DNA of 64,000 nt from Nematopogon swammerdamellus (GCA_946902875.1 OX336353.1:17559151-17623150), one strand, 5' to 3'. Counted from the stretch's first letter, positions 47,701-50,199 are shown. Notes: generated by a model not told the origin, from the sequence alone. A program made the numbers and translations.

Positions 47701-50199
47701 CCAATCTGAAGAAACTGTACGTTGAGACCGGCGTTCAGGTGAGAAAACTAGTTAGGTGTCCCCCGGCCCCCTTTTAGGATTAAATTTGAAAGAAAATGTT
47801 GTGGCCACAAACTGTGAGCGAAATTATTTCGAAAATTATACATATAGCCGTGTGGGGTCGGTACTTAAAAAGAATAGCCCCATTGCATCTTCCCCCGTGC
47901 ATGTCGTAAAAGGTGACTAAGGGATAAGGATAAGATGCCGTGCATAAGGGCGATAGGATAGCCACCTATCACCTTGGCACGGTGCTTCCACCGAGTCATG
48001 TAGCAGGTGGTCTTCGTGCCTTACTTGCTGCTTGATAGTTATCTTGTCCTGAAAGTTTGTTAAATGTGGTGGTCGGTGTTGTGCTGTAATTAACAAGAGT
48101 ACTTGCATGCAGCATAACACCGACTATTCTGCGTACCCCCATTTTCGGGATACAGCGTTTGGTTTGTGTGTTATGCATGTAGCCCAGCACTCGAGGATAC
48201 CTTGAAAGCTTACTTTCTTTGTAATACTTAATCAATGAATAGTTCTGATTAAATTCTCTATAACTGCAAAAACGAAACAAACGATTAGCAGACTCTCTCT
48301 TGAAAAATGACATTAAAATGTTATAATAACTTTAATAGTTTTACTCAAGACAGAATATCAGTGTTTCAGTGTTTCAACGACCTACTGTAGCAGTTGGAGC
48401 ATGTTCTAACGAACGTCTACCCTTGTCTTCTTCATATTCATAGAACCTATTAGTAGGCTTCACCAGTACATTCTTAGCATTCCGTTTACTAGTCTCAAAT
48501 TGTAGCCAGACTGGATTTATACCACTGTACTGGACGTAAGATAAGATGACCGCATAGCAGCCTCGGCTGTGTTCTCTAGTCCACTATAGCCAGCAATCGA
48601 AATGGAAGTCGGCCATCATCATCAGCCTGTATCGGTCCACTGCTGGACATAGGCCTCTCCCAAGGCACGCCACCACACGCGGTCTTCCGCTCTTCTTATC
48701 CATCCACTCCCGGCTACCTTTTTTAGGTCATCTGTCGCCGTATGGCACCTACCTTCTCGGAGGTGATATTGGCTGGTCGGGGCATGTGCTTTGGCCCCTA
48801 TGATTTAGCCAGATTACATAAAAAAAAAAAAAAGAGGAGTGTTGTGCAATTAGGGGGTGGTCGGTGAAAGCAATACAGAAGCTGCCGGCCTAATTTGAAC
48901 CTTGTACCCTTCCAGATTACACCCGTGGATGACACGACATACAACATCTTCGCACCGTCGCGAGCGGCGCTCGACGAAGCGCGCGAGCGCATCTCCGCTT
49001 GGCTAACGACCGAGCGCGCCCCCGAGCTCGAGTTCGGAGCCGTGTACCGCGCTCGCGTCGTCGAGCTGAGAGACATAGGCGTGCTGGTGACGCTGTATCC
49101 GGGGATGGCACCCGCCCTGCTGCACAACACACAGTTGGATCATAGAAAGGTAGGCTTGCCATAATTTTCCAGACTCAAGTCCGGACGCCACACTGATCCT
49201 CAAAAACAAGGGCCTCCCCCTTCAGGATGAGTACCACCACCGCACTGAATGAAGGTTGGTCGAAGCAGCTGTGAAATAAAATAGTTCATGTTTTCTTACC
49301 AGTTCAGCACGATCAAAAAGGAGGAATAGCCCCACTGCATCTCTCCCTGTGTATGTCGTAAAAGGCGACTAAGGGATATGACTCCCTTCTTATATTACTA
49401 GGTGGTAAGGGTTTAACCCGCCCGGGGTAAGGGTTTAACCACCGCACTGAATGAAAGGCCGGTCGAAACGGCTGTGTAAATACGGCTTTTACGACATGCA
49501 CGGGGAGAGATGCAGTGAGGCTATTCTTAAGTACCGGCCGACACACAGTACTGCAGTGAGGCTATTCTTAAGTCCTTCCTTCTTAAGCACCTTGTCCTCC
49601 TTATCCCTTAGTCGCCTTTTATGATATGCACTGGGAGAGATGCAGTGGGACTATTCTTATTAAGTACTGACCCCGCACAGTACAATATGTGTATAATATG
49701 TATACAGTATATAAGGTCATTTTTTATTAAGTGAAGTCCCTTAAATGGTAGGTTCTATATCTGAAATATATCACGTTTATGAGGTTAATTTTACTTTACA
49801 TACCTAAAGTAAATTTTTTTCTGGACATGCCACATAGTAATGCCCATGCATGCATACTAATACACCCTGAAAATTTCAACAAAATCGGTCCAGTACTTTC
49901 AGAGTTATTAATAAATGAGAAAAATCTAACTTTAGGTACGTAAAGCAAAATTAACATGATAAACGTGATCTATTTCAGATATAGAACCTACCATTTAAGG
50001 GACTTCACTTAATAAAAAATTACCCTATATGTATAATATGTTTCAGATAATGCACCCATCAGCGTTAGGCCTGGAAGTGGGTTCCGAGATCCAGGTGAAG
50101 TACTTCGGTCGGGACCCGGTGTCGGGCCAGATCAGGCTCTCCCGGAAGGTGCTTCTGTCTCCGCCGCCGGGCGTCGTTCGCAACTTGGACAAGAGCTAG
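17168..50199 (+). CDS. PNPT1: polyribonucleotide nucleotidyltransferase 1 (mitochondrial PNPase), 12 exons
   Basis: Exons: 17168-17370, 17882-18092, 21675-21841, 22810-22966, 24238-24451, 27498-27625, 32293-32483, 44464-44624, 46188-46375, 47615-47738, 48916-49149, 50047-50199. All join in phase for about 710 residues, against about 780 in the human protein; the missing part is the N-terminal mitochondrial targeting exon(s). The enzyme degrades RNA 3'-5' using phosphate in the mitochondrial matrix and intermembrane space and forms a trimer. Domains in order: first RNase PH domain ([32 protein letters not shown]), all-helical linker, second RNase PH domain ([67 protein letters not shown]), KH domain ([17 protein letters not shown]) and S1 domain (FGAVYRARV to RLSRKVL). 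No disabling mutation is seen. Confidence 0.95.
17478..17838 (-). mobile_element. SINE family A with tRNA/5S head
   Basis: Reverse copy; head at the right end reads ACTGAGCTATCGAGGCTG, with the 5S part visible as GTCACACATGCAAGTACTTA and GCGTTGCATAAC. It lies in a PNPT1 intron. Confidence 0.82.
17882..18092 (+). CDS. PNPT1: PNPT1 exon, RNase PH domain 1
   Basis: Acceptor CATCCGCAG, donor GTACGG. Encodes [17 protein letters not shown] and [12 protein letters not shown], both strongly conserved in PNPases. Confidence 0.93.
18640..19019. other. GC-rich, CpG-rich stretch with (GT)n
   Basis: Contains GCGCGC and repeats of GCGACTAGCGAGC plus short TGTGTG runs (18808-18845, 18915-18930). It may be the regulatory end of an unidentified transposon; no frame with a known domain. 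Confidence 0.3.
19086..19221 (+). pseudogene. small coding-like remnant, unknown family
   Basis: A frame ending at TAA (19219-19221) reads [20 protein letters not shown] and a further helix, with heptad-like Leu and charged residues. It looks like the end of a transposon-associated DNA-binding protein, but I cannot name it. An upstream ATG (19040) lies in another frame. Confidence 0.25.
19409..19451. mobile_element. minimal hAT-type MITE (43 bp)
   Basis: CACAGAGCATCAAAT at the left and ATTTGATGCTCTGTG at the right leave only 13 bp between. It is flanked by an exact 8-bp duplication ATCTATAC (19401-19408, 19452-19459), the hAT signature. Larger relatives are at 52085-52374 and 60941-61261. 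Confidence 0.9.
20028..20718 (+). repeat. tandemly duplicated unit split by a SINE
   Basis: The block GGGTGCTTGACCGGCAGAGA... occurs at about 20028 and 20171. The block ATAAATGTACCTAC..CTCGAGTxAATAGGG occurs at about 20101-20172 and 20644-20718. The second unit was opened by the family C SINE at 20256-20624. Confidence 0.7.
20256..20624 (-). mobile_element. SINE family C
   Basis: Reverse copy with (ACAT)n tail at the left, GGTAAGCAGAGTAATCGGTG and the 5' end AGTACCGGCACCACACGGTA, followed by a short repeat of that end (20583-20624). Confidence 0.8.
20719..21640 (+). pseudogene. 3' fragment of a restriction-endonuclease-type non-LTR retrotransposon
   Basis: Nearly identical to the end of the large frame at 27934-31029. 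It reads [18 protein letters not shown] (zinc knuckle), then [20 protein letters not shown] (PD-(D/E)xK endonuclease). Unlike that copy it continues past GRER into about 30 more residues to a stop at 21485-21487, then a 3' UTR with the palindrome GATACTTGAAGTATC. This is probably the family's authentic C-terminus. 5'-truncated. Confidence 0.8.
21675..21841 (+). CDS. PNPT1: PNPT1 exon, end of RNase PH domain 1
   Basis: Acceptor CTGTTTCAG, donor GTACGA. Encodes [20 protein letters not shown] and [20 protein letters not shown]. Confidence 0.92.
22286..22695. mobile_element. MITE with about 40-bp inverted repeats
   Basis: Left end TATCGTCGCCTAAGTATCAA and right end TTGATACTTAGGCGACGATA are inverted; pairing continues through GCGGAAGTCATTTTT. 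TA at both ends. It lies about 115 bp before a PNPT1 exon. Confidence 0.8.
22810..22966 (+). CDS. PNPT1: PNPT1 exon, helical linker
   Basis: Acceptor ATCGCTCGCAG. The donor is GTTGGT at 22967. The stronger-looking GTAAGA four bases later would put a stop at the start of the next exon, so the phase decides in favour of 22966. Encodes the [18 protein letters not shown] helix region. Confidence 0.82.
22967..23449 (+). other. PNPT1 intron, nothing recognised
   Basis: Unique-looking intronic sequence without frames of interest or obvious repeats. Confidence 0.4.
23450..23755 (-). pseudogene. RTE-type retrotransposon fragment
   Basis: The minus strand reads [20 protein letters not shown] and [20 protein letters not shown], the WQWAGHVxR..RW and GKRSxGRP..RWxDDI motifs of lepidopteran RTE elements. 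The frame breaks soon after. A short (AT)n (23757-23783) follows. Confidence 0.72.
23784..24165 (-). mobile_element. SINE family B, full length with tRNA-Ser/Leu-like head
   Basis: Reverse orientation; the head at 24085-24165 contains, on the minus strand, A-box TGGCCGAGTGG and B-box GGTTCGAATCC. The body matches the copy at 12899. Confidence 0.85.
24238..24451 (+). CDS. PNPT1: PNPT1 exon, helical linker to RNase PH 2
   Basis: Acceptor AATTCTCTCAG, donor GTTTGA. Encodes [11 protein letters not shown]... and [15 protein letters not shown], the CDGR motif that begins the second catalytic domain. A family B SINE ends about 70 bp upstream. Confidence 0.9.
24530..25150 (+). pseudogene. remnants of one or two non-LTR retrotransposon tails
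   Basis: 24690-24890 reads [17 protein letters not shown] and [20 protein letters not shown], then VRLYNKI. This is the standard ending of CR1/L2-like or related reverse transcriptase proteins, broken afterwards by stops. 24530-24680 contains GCCCATGGACATT and GCCATGCCGGCCTG, a 3' UTR motif also seen at 54745-54800. At 25045-25150 lies the palindrome GATACTTCAAGTATC, matching the 3' UTR of the copy at 20719 in reverse. Confidence 0.5.
25157..25805 (-). pseudogene. restriction-endonuclease-type retrotransposon, second 3' module (internally deleted)
   Basis: The minus frame carries [20 protein letters not shown], then jumps from IVRNG to LGLPRPTL through a deletion, and ends in a tail reaching GGATCTAAGC (rc). 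It shares specific variants (AGCCAAAAAGCTGCC) with the + strand module at 31202-31760. Confidence 0.75.
25806..26292 (-). pseudogene. restriction-endonuclease-type retrotransposon, first 3' module (5'-truncated)
   Basis: The minus frame from the [13 protein letters not shown] region through [16 protein letters not shown] to a stop, then a tail ending CTCAGGTCCACACC (rc). It abuts 25805 exactly as 31200 abuts 31202 in the other cluster. Confidence 0.75.
26293..26390 (-). pseudogene. alternative 3' UTR piece of the same retrotransposon family
   Basis: In reverse it matches the end of the copy at 20719 (AATCAGGTGTAAAGAGCCTT, then GATACGT and TTTGTATCAAC). Hence a third copy's tail directly precedes the truncated module at 26292. 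Confidence 0.6.
26391..26880. other. PNPT1 intron, unclassified
   Basis: AT-rich with short frames; no recognised domain. Confidence 0.4.
26881..27094. mobile_element. MITE with 28-bp inverted repeats and GC-rich core
   Basis: Begins TATACCAGACGGCATATAAC and ends GTTATATGCCGTCTGGTATA. The core (26935-27045) is rich in CGCGCG, which explains the overlapping frames on both strands. Confidence 0.85.
27095..27497 (+). other. PNPT1 intron with (CCGTT)n and a hairpin
   Basis: 27249-27283 is a run of TTCCG units. 27311-27348 holds GCGCTGCTTCTGATG paired with CATCAGAAGCAGCGC around 8 bases. Nothing else recognised. Confidence 0.6.
27498..27625 (+). CDS. PNPT1: PNPT1 exon, RNase PH domain 2
   Basis: Acceptor TTTGTGACAG, donor GTGAGT. 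Encodes [20 protein letters not shown], the catalytic-domain hallmark. Confidence 0.93.
27686..27936 (+). mobile_element. SINE family B tRNA-like head split by a family A SINE
   Basis: GCGGCAGGTGGCCGAGTGG (27683-27701) and GAGGTCCGCGGTTCGAATAC (27885 on) are the two halves of the family B head. Between them sits a reverse, 5'-truncated family A body (about 27716-27876). Confidence 0.72.
27934..31029 (+). CDS. non-LTR retrotransposon ORF: reverse transcriptase plus restriction-like endonuclease
   Basis: The frame is open from 27934 to a stop at 31027-31029 (about 1,030 codons), with no stop and no early ATG (first in-frame ATG 28204). The N-terminus is therefore lost to 5' truncation right after a SINE head. 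Order: basic N-terminal helices; RT motifs [43 protein letters not shown] and FADDITLL (about 29362-29385); thumb region; zinc knuckle [18 protein letters not shown] (about 30340); endonuclease [18 protein letters not shown] (about 30670-30740). C-terminal nuclease order is that of the R2/R4/Dong/Hero group. The YADD box is FADD, with both Asp residues kept. The C-terminus ends early in [12 protein letters not shown] compared with the copy at 20719. It lies in a PNPT1 intron in the sense direction. Confidence 0.85.
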   Translation, partial: SPPDTIDRVQPHTSQSVAQPSSHHEAFSPRDRLSLPSISETTWKQHDRCLAERLDLPGCRQSPEDQLYDFQGTIYNYFSELYPVRYHHNPMERENTFKAKLRRRKRELIKQLRKAKASGDRNLCHQLARAMRSILKLIQKVSEQITVAGNEFRKAQNIAAFEKNPFYFAKKAFKEQQGTIRLSTDEMFNYFKSTYTTPEADITYRDPPAPKPKEPALAFDADSPTMEELEYHIKRKPNSSAPGPDGIPYIIYKKCPSVRKHMLNIYKRIWTNREVPDCLGKAVFVLLPKKKEVTDPKDIRPIALTNTISKIFFSIIQARLLKHMCTNDYLPKKYQKGFLPRVAGCLEHNSLLTECLRDARKNERQLTATWLDFENAFGSVRHELLLKALEWYNVPPLICNIIASYYKKLSFVIQVKGETEKTPEIRYGIGLFQGCCLSPVTFNIVINILIDTLVVKEKKWGYRFKYGDTYMAAILAFADDITLLTRNPKQNQLLLKVVDDYCEWTKGMKIKPAKCYCLSLTRKGSKFTSSNPGLTVAGKPIATVADEAPFKFLGKRITSRGKEHPTDDIVQLFEESLRQTDNLPLLGTQKAWIYDNYLTSKLSWPFLVYDFTKQNLTKLDSYVTRFLKSWFGLAHPADSSTLYRSHNNFGLNIKKPSIFYQKARIAKRCILKDSNDSAIQALPNTSLSDELESRLDFYKSFQVGTRTNRSGLGIETAKSDKEILKGFAQEDMEQGFKLHALNLEMQNDWLTVGDFCIPPALKWKSIIYNWSPELLKFYLNAFQLTLPDPSNLVRWGKSTNKLCPSCKEFVGTAKHLLCGCKILLERGQYSYRHDKVLQIIREAINLSIARTRKGQTSSGFQKVNFVKPGANKLPKDRTKPSSILGAAKDWELLMDTHEKHYQMPSEICTTALRPDILIYSKATKHVVLVELTVPWESNIPKDHNIKLNKYCNLVDRIVRNGFKTDLFAVEVGARGLPAMSLYSLFKNLGLPRSTLSSYMERASKTSLEASYRIWIGREREVESGTGGFPAS
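31030..31201 (+). repeat. 3' tail of the retrotransposon, first module
   Basis: CAACGCAGACTAGCTGACGA..., GAAACGTGAAGCATGCGCGG..., GGGCCCGGATATG and CTCAGGTCCACACC. The same tail is found at 31600-31760, 25157-25350 and 25806-26000. Confidence 0.75.
31202..31760 (+). pseudogene. second, internally deleted 3' module of the same retrotransposon
   Basis: Starts GAAAAGGGCAAACCAGT at the position directly after the first tail and lacks the segment with RPDIL (deletion at about 31292). It resumes at TTCCATGGGAAGCAACATAC and ends with a tail to GATCCACACCTTCC. Confidence 0.78.
31790..32107 (+). mobile_element. SINE family B body
   Basis: Forward copy: CTGCTGCTTCACCGTTCGGA, CACTAGGTGGTAGGCTCAAA, GTTGGTACCACCGTACTGG, ending CCCGGATTACAAATAAAAAA. 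It lies about 185 bp before a PNPT1 exon. Confidence 0.8.
32293..32483 (+). CDS. PNPT1: PNPT1 exon, RNase PH domain 2
   Basis: Acceptor ATTGCACAG, donor GTGAGT. Encodes [14 protein letters not shown] and [20 protein letters not shown]. The following intron (32484-44463) carries the Polinton-type element, 43 bp after the donor. Confidence 0.93.
32527..32666. repeat. left terminal inverted repeat with internal hairpin
   Basis: Outer arm AGTAGTGTAGAATTGGGCTA..., inner arm (reverse) CAGTAGAATTGGGTTATC...; about 50 paired bases with a loop around CGCTTCGCTCAT. It matches the reverse complement of 42839-42984 in end sequence, CACCTCG, AACATC and loop. Confidence 0.85.
32667..33361. other. left sub-terminal region of the Polinton-type element
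   Basis: AT-rich. 33255-33305 resembles the final codons of PolB (ATAATGCCTTCATAGGGCAA versus ATAATGCCCCCATGGCAAAG at 33371), a decayed partial duplication. Several TTTATT hexamers (33188-33205) could serve as minus-strand polyadenylation signals for PolB. Confidence 0.45.
33362..36850 (-). CDS. protein-primed type-B DNA polymerase (viral/Polinton PolB)
   Basis: An uninterrupted 1,162-residue frame, ATG at 36848-36850. All family motifs are present: an N-terminal C2H2-like finger (Cys3, Cys6, then His); a second finger near 312-330; exonuclease I YADFESIL (360-367), II GYDSH (505-509), III YLKSD (654-658); polymerase A DSNNLYG (754-760), B NNAIFG (901-906), C YTDTDS (1006-1011). A CHIC...DHDHMTG...CN segment at 456-487 looks like an inserted endonuclease-VII-type zinc site, as in many relatives. 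It would copy the element's linear genome from a protein primer. It is intact, unlike the ATPase and integrase. A similar architecture occurs in Polintons and adintoviruses; the two cannot be told apart on PolB alone. Confidence 0.93.
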   Translation of the reverse strand: MYCEKCNVSVHKSYFHAHKRSNLHKTNSLLSTEFGNVRLIASAFKKRVCSYRIQPSQKLITPEAFLKQVKSEVKTLIEIHLEKHTSLKVNLEFFAHFTLPQNDETELKSFNTRYEAILRGTNIAIFYKHAVERLIHKSSEFEHRDSGWTLKNVAYLELNINRYNPLRAGSYIPLPPALRRNKSCLNIQNSDKYCFAWCITAHLHPASRNPHRVNSYPHFSTVLNTYNLNFPPSFEDITFFENSNPCISVNVYGLASNSNVNGPLYRTQNRKYNHINLLFIQKGGKSHYCLITNLGLLVQKQISKHHGKSFLCEDCLLTFTSENKFNGHDCSRVRTILPAKDTFLEFHNWEKMQRVPFVIYADFESILKPCLDESRDTEKTCYATIHEPSCFAFYICSALKPELNKLVQYRGRDCVKKFVKMLTKEVLQLDGILHTATPMKTLNSEQEKLLAEAEKCHICGDYLFGDIVADHDHMTGELRGPAHSSCNLSFKKCSFVPVFFHNLTGYDSHLFIKELGSTPGVIKIIPKNKENYISFTKYIPLSKDHFAQIKFVDSFKFLNSSLEKLAQSLNDTDFTHLKSFFPERELFNLIRRKGVFPYDYVDSWGKYDEIELPLKDSFYNTLTSADISQSDYEHAVNVWRQFRVKSLGQYTELYLKSDVLLLCDIFENFRNMSLKHYKLDPAYYVTSPGLSWDAMLLHTKVKLELISDIEIYQFFEKGVRGGLAQVSLRYCKPNNKYLPDHDESLPSSFCIYLDSNNLYGFSMMRKMPVSQFSFLTANEIASLDIRSVPDNSDIGYVLEVDLKYPSYLHDDHSDLPFAPEKLTPPGGANSKLIASLYHKHNYVIHYIHLKTCLNNGLILKKVHRALVFKQDDFLKKYIELNTSLRTVAKSEFEKDNFKKMNNAIFGKTIENKRKQANVKLVNSWRDDRNITNKILSAEKLVCMPNFKSISIFSENLAAVQLHPEEIVLDRPIYIGFTVLELSKAHLYNFHYSVMKRKFSKNIKLCYTDTDSLLYHVFTDDIYRDIKDDISNFDTSNFACNNIYGIPRVNMKVPGLFKDEMGGVVISEFIGLRAKLYCIKTSDSSIKKAKGISGSVTKQLRSDEYKHALDSGAIVRRKMHTIRSVNHNVFTQEIFKSVLDRSDDKRRLLKRSYNTLPWGHYKL
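36900..38100 (-). CDS. spliced gene of the Polinton-type element, function unknown
   Basis: Minus-strand exons: a leader ending at donor GTAAGT (last exon base 38021, start undefined near 38095), a 76-base exon 37625-37700, and the main exon 36900-37452. The start codon is split: AT ends the middle exon and G opens the last one. This gives a 184-residue protein rich in Ser, Lys and acidic runs for 85 residues, then a more folded C-terminal half (from [20 protein letters not shown], ending in FYDKKQ). The C-terminal half might bind DNA; I recognise no named domain. The frame is also open upstream of the ATG in the middle exon, so a longer N-terminus is possible. It lies 49 bp upstream of PolB on the same strand. 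Confidence 0.55.
38101..38436 (-). CDS. hypothetical 111-residue protein of the Polinton-type element
   Basis: Frame with ATG at 38434-38436 beginning [20 protein letters not shown]; stop at 38101-38103. Amino-acid composition is plausible for a folded basic protein, but no family is recognised. It lies immediately upstream of the leader exon of the preceding spliced gene, in the same orientation, and might be part of its 5' transcript or a decayed gene. Confidence 0.35.
   Translation of the reverse strand: MYFYELTPPPGIEVSNFTRRATAPCFVQSRLRSNIISIPVKMLIRLTALFCKDMLTHGFDDEIWKTGGSLHTNIVFTVRFQSLCESGFMRWFLYKFDVALVPGIIQLSSKQ
38437..38934. other. non-coding region within the Polinton-type element
   Basis: Includes a short CCTG-rich run (38518-38540) and a TGCATATATGCA palindromic region (38582-38610). 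AT-rich; no convincing frame. Confidence 0.4.
38935..39512 (-). CDS. second spliced gene of the Polinton-type element, function unknown
   Basis: ATG TCG at 39507-39512 stands right before donor GTAAGC. The acceptor TTTTTTTCAG leads into 38935-39351, giving 140 residues in phase. The protein starts [20 protein letters not shown], has a basic Ser/Lys middle (GRGKKKMQ) and ends in a helical segment [13 protein letters not shown]. No family recognised. Position and orientation mark it as the first gene of the leftward unit, next to the divergent promoter region. Confidence 0.6.
39601..39853. repeat. tandem duplication of about 127 bp between divergent genes
   Basis: ATATTTCAAGTAAAACCTGT..., TTTTTCATCGAGTAGCACCT..., GAGCTTGCTAGACACG and GATGTCAAATTCGCGC appear once at about 39601-39725 and again at about 39728-39853. 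It lies between the leftward and rightward gene sets, where promoters or enhancers would be expected. Confidence 0.75.
39938..40023 (+). promoter_or_regulatory. TATA-type promoter of the rightward unit
   Basis: TATAAAAG at 39938-39945 is followed about 30-40 bases later by ATCATATATGCGCATTCAG, a possible initiator. The ATPase ATG is at 40024. No ATG intervenes in a long frame. Confidence 0.55.
40024..40687 (+). pseudogene. packaging-type ATPase (A32/FtsK-HerA-like), frameshifted
   Basis: Frame one (from ATG 40024) holds the Walker A loop GASNSGKT at about residues 42-49. The downstream half continues in another frame to the stop at 40685-40687 with [16 protein letters not shown] and NLIILFRQ, the usual sequence after Walker B in viral DNA-packaging ATPases. 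The shift falls at about 40365-40385, in or beside the Walker B strand. In Polintons and related viruses this enzyme pumps DNA into capsids. As read, neither half could work alone. A sequencing error cannot be excluded. Confidence 0.8.
40827..41264 (+). pseudogene. integrase, C-terminal part only
   Basis: The frame is open from a stop at 40824-40826 to TAA/TGA at 41262-41264; an ATG occurs at 40872. It carries [13 protein letters not shown], the conserved end of a retroviral-type integrase core, then the SH3-like tail [20 protein letters not shown]. The catalytic DDE residues are not present upstream, where sequence at 40690-40826 is non-coding. Only about 145 residues remain, against 300 or more usually. 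It probably marks the edge of an internal deletion. Confidence 0.78.
41374..41733 (+). CDS. phospholipase A2 domain protein (viral PLA2)
   Basis: 119 residues from ATG 41374. The calcium loop YCGPG is at residues 26-30 and the catalytic His-Asp pair in HDIEY at 54-58, as in the PLA2 domains of parvovirus VP1 and of adintovirus-like elements, where they help particles leave endosomes. The C-terminus turns strongly basic and ends abruptly after a G-rich run; the next frame continues in the same style (see the entry at 41693). Both catalytic residues are kept. Confidence 0.85.
   Translation: MMKGEGIVDTLINNLPFEIHLPGYNYCGPGTRLNKRLQRGDTGVNQLDDYCREHDIEYMKSKNLGVRRIADLKLMDRAGKRSKCADAGRGEKIASWLVKNIMKAKVKAGGRCKEKNKNV
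41693..42127 (+). CDS. basic/hydrophobic minor-capsid-like protein, start lost or fused to PLA2
   Basis: The frame is open from 41693 (just after a TGA) to the stop at 42125-42127, 144 codons with no ATG before the conserved part. A Lys-rich stretch ([18 protein letters not shown]) leads to a hydrophobic glycine-rich segment [19 protein letters not shown] and an amphipathic helix, then [11 protein letters not shown]. The layout resembles adenovirus pX/pVI-like small core or membrane-active proteins reported in adintoviruses. It overlaps the end of the PLA2 frame by 41 bases at a run of G. A one-frame shift probably separated a single ancestral protein, or translation shifts there. Confidence 0.6.
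   Translation, partial: KRGAGVKKKIKTFKTAIKKIKTKLGKIKSKSNKTVIRRALAFAKKIIPRNACIPLPRVIPIPKTGGILPLIPIFAGLSALGSLAGGAAGIAKAVNDYKIAREDLKEAHRHNSAMESIAIGHGLYLKHYKNGAGLKRSPFYLQQS
42128..42838 (+). repeat. 157-bp tandem repeat array (about 4 copies)
   Basis: The landmark TAAACGGGAAACCATCGC recurs at 42161, 42318, 42475 and 42632, exactly 157 bp apart. Each unit contains twice a 32-33-bp subrepeat (GGCATTCAGTTTACCGATCA...). As 157 is not a multiple of three, the frames it opens end in each unit; it is treated as non-coding. It lies just inside the right terminal repeat. Confidence 0.92.
42839..42984. repeat. right terminal inverted repeat with internal hairpin
   Basis: Arms GTAGTTTATAATTGGGCTGT... and ...AATTATACACTACT pair over about 62 bases around the loop ATGAGCGAAGCGAATGCG. 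The inner arm also pairs with the outer arm at terminus-specific positions (CTGTTTGATT), unlike the left end (CTATCTAATT). Confidence 0.85.
43480..43749 (+). pseudogene. 5' part of a THAP-domain gene (first exon scrap)
   Basis: ATG at 43666 starts [20 protein letters not shown], the first half of a THAP zinc finger (CxxxxC spacing and TPEKLF), then a stop at 43747. The upstream 180 bp is CpG-containing and promoter-like. THAP domains occur in P-element-type transposases and derived host proteins; the rest is missing. Confidence 0.5.
43880..44290 (+). repeat. tandem repeat of about 118-129 bp, just over three units
   Basis: GACGAGGGTCTGATGATGGA returns at about 43886, 44015, 44133 and 44261, with AGTGGAACTCTTCAACCGTT and GTGCTCCATACTT in each unit. 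It lies close to a PNPT1 exon. Confidence 0.85.
44298..44440 (+). mobile_element. SINE family A body fragment
   Basis: GTGTTTTCCGTCCAGTTCAG to TTTCCATAAAAAAA, 5'-truncated; its A-tail ends about 24 bp before the PNPT1 acceptor. Confidence 0.8.
44464..44624 (+). CDS. PNPT1: PNPT1 exon, RNase PH domain 2
   Basis: Acceptor TTCTGTTGTCAG, donor GTGAGT. Encodes [19 protein letters not shown] and the [10 protein letters not shown] helix. A SINE poly-A tail ends about 25 bp upstream of the acceptor. Confidence 0.93.
44742..45064 (-). mobile_element. SINE with C-type head and A-type body
   Basis: Reverse copy: ATGGAAACTGACACGG... through CCTACCACCTAGTAATATAA, CCCTTAGTCGCCTTTTACGA to CGGCCCCACACGGTA. 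The head is that of family C and the body that of family A. The same mosaic occurs at 42985 and 55196. Confidence 0.85.
45065..45310 (+). mobile_element. retrotransposon 3' tail plus diverged SINE A piece
   Basis: 45065-45190 ends GAGCAATAAAGCATTTTCTA and (TCTA)n, a non-LTR 3' end with polyadenylation signal; it shares GATAAGTCCGCCTTTGC with 50870. 45205-45310 is a family A body fragment. Confidence 0.55.
45331..45712 (-). mobile_element. SINE family B
   Basis: Reverse copy with body and part of the tRNA-like head (GGATTCGAACCTCGGACCTC, GAGAAGCCGATGCCCAAATC). The head is cut at 45712 by a family C fragment (45713-45782). Confidence 0.8.
45861..46160 (+). mobile_element. SINE family C
   Basis: Forward copy TACCGTGTGAGGCCGGTGCT to GATTGTCGGGATACAGCGTG. 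It ends about 28 bp before a PNPT1 exon, so it now supplies the sequence just upstream of the branch region. Confidence 0.82.
46188..46375 (+). CDS. PNPT1: PNPT1 exon, active-site aspartates
   Basis: Acceptor CTCCCTGTTGCAG, donor GTTAGT. Encodes [19 protein letters not shown] and [10 protein letters not shown]. The paired Asp residues in GDMDFK belong to the catalytic phosphorolysis site of the family. Confidence 0.94.
46440..47192. mobile_element. piggyBac-like non-autonomous element with odd flanking repeat
   Basis: Perfect 15-bp ends GGCGGAAATAAGACT / AGTCTTATTTCCGCC flanked directly by TTAA on both sides (46436-46439, 47193-47196). In addition, a 25-bp stretch (46415-46439) is repeated exactly at 47194-47218. 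No transposase. Confidence 0.8.
46768..47043. mobile_element. MITE nested in the TTAA element
   Basis: TACACGGTGTTG at the left and CAACACCGTGTA at the right, TA duplicated at both sides; a CCCCC-rich inverted pair lies inside. Confidence 0.75.
47219..47614 (+). other. PNPT1 intron, unique-looking
   Basis: No repeat or domain recognised. Confidence 0.4.
47615..47738 (+). CDS. PNPT1: PNPT1 exon, KH domain start
   Basis: Acceptor CCCGATGACAG, donor GTGAGA. Encodes [20 protein letters not shown] with the GxxG RNA-binding loop variant (GLGG). Confidence 0.9.
47848..48166 (+). mobile_element. SINE family C
   Basis: CCGTGTGGGGTCGGTACTTA to TTTTCGGGATACAGCG, forward. Confidence 0.8.
48488..48832 (+). 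mobile_element. SINE family B body with RTE fragment inserted
   Basis: Body from CTAGTCTCAAATTGTAGCC to GATTACATAAAAAAAA. Between 48612 and 48735 an RTE 3' scrap (CAGCCTGTATCGGTCCACTG...) interrupts it. Confidence 0.75.
48916..49149 (+). CDS. PNPT1: PNPT1 exon, KH to S1 domain
   Basis: Acceptor TACCCTTCCAG, donor GTAGGC. Encodes [20 protein letters not shown] (end of KH) and [19 protein letters not shown], the S1 RNA-binding fold. Confidence 0.92.
49202..49690 (+). mobile_element. mosaic of family A and C SINE pieces in both orientations
   Basis: Family A pieces at 49225-49320, a C-head/A-body piece at 49321-49485, then reversed C-head fragments (CTTTTACGACATGCACGGGG) at 49486-49680 ending CCCGCACAGTAC. 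Repeated ATTCTTAAGT duplicates suggest successive insertions or template switches. Confidence 0.65.
49714..50026. mobile_element. MITE with about 90-bp inverted repeats, beside the last PNPT1 exon
   Basis: Left AGGTCATTTTTTATTAAGTG, right CACTTAATAAAAAATTACCCT; arms continue through CCTTAAATGGTAGGTTCTAT. TA-rich flanks. It ends 20 bp before the exon at 50047. Confidence 0.82.
50047..50199 (+). CDS. PNPT1: PNPT1 last exon
   Basis: Acceptor ATATGTTTCAG; ends at TAG 50197-50199 after 50 codons. Encodes [18 protein letters not shown] and [18 protein letters not shown] (49714-50026) ends about 20 bp upstream. Confidence 0.93.
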   Translation: MMHPSALGLEVGSEIQVKYFGRDPVSGQIRLSRKVLLSPPPGVVRNLDKS

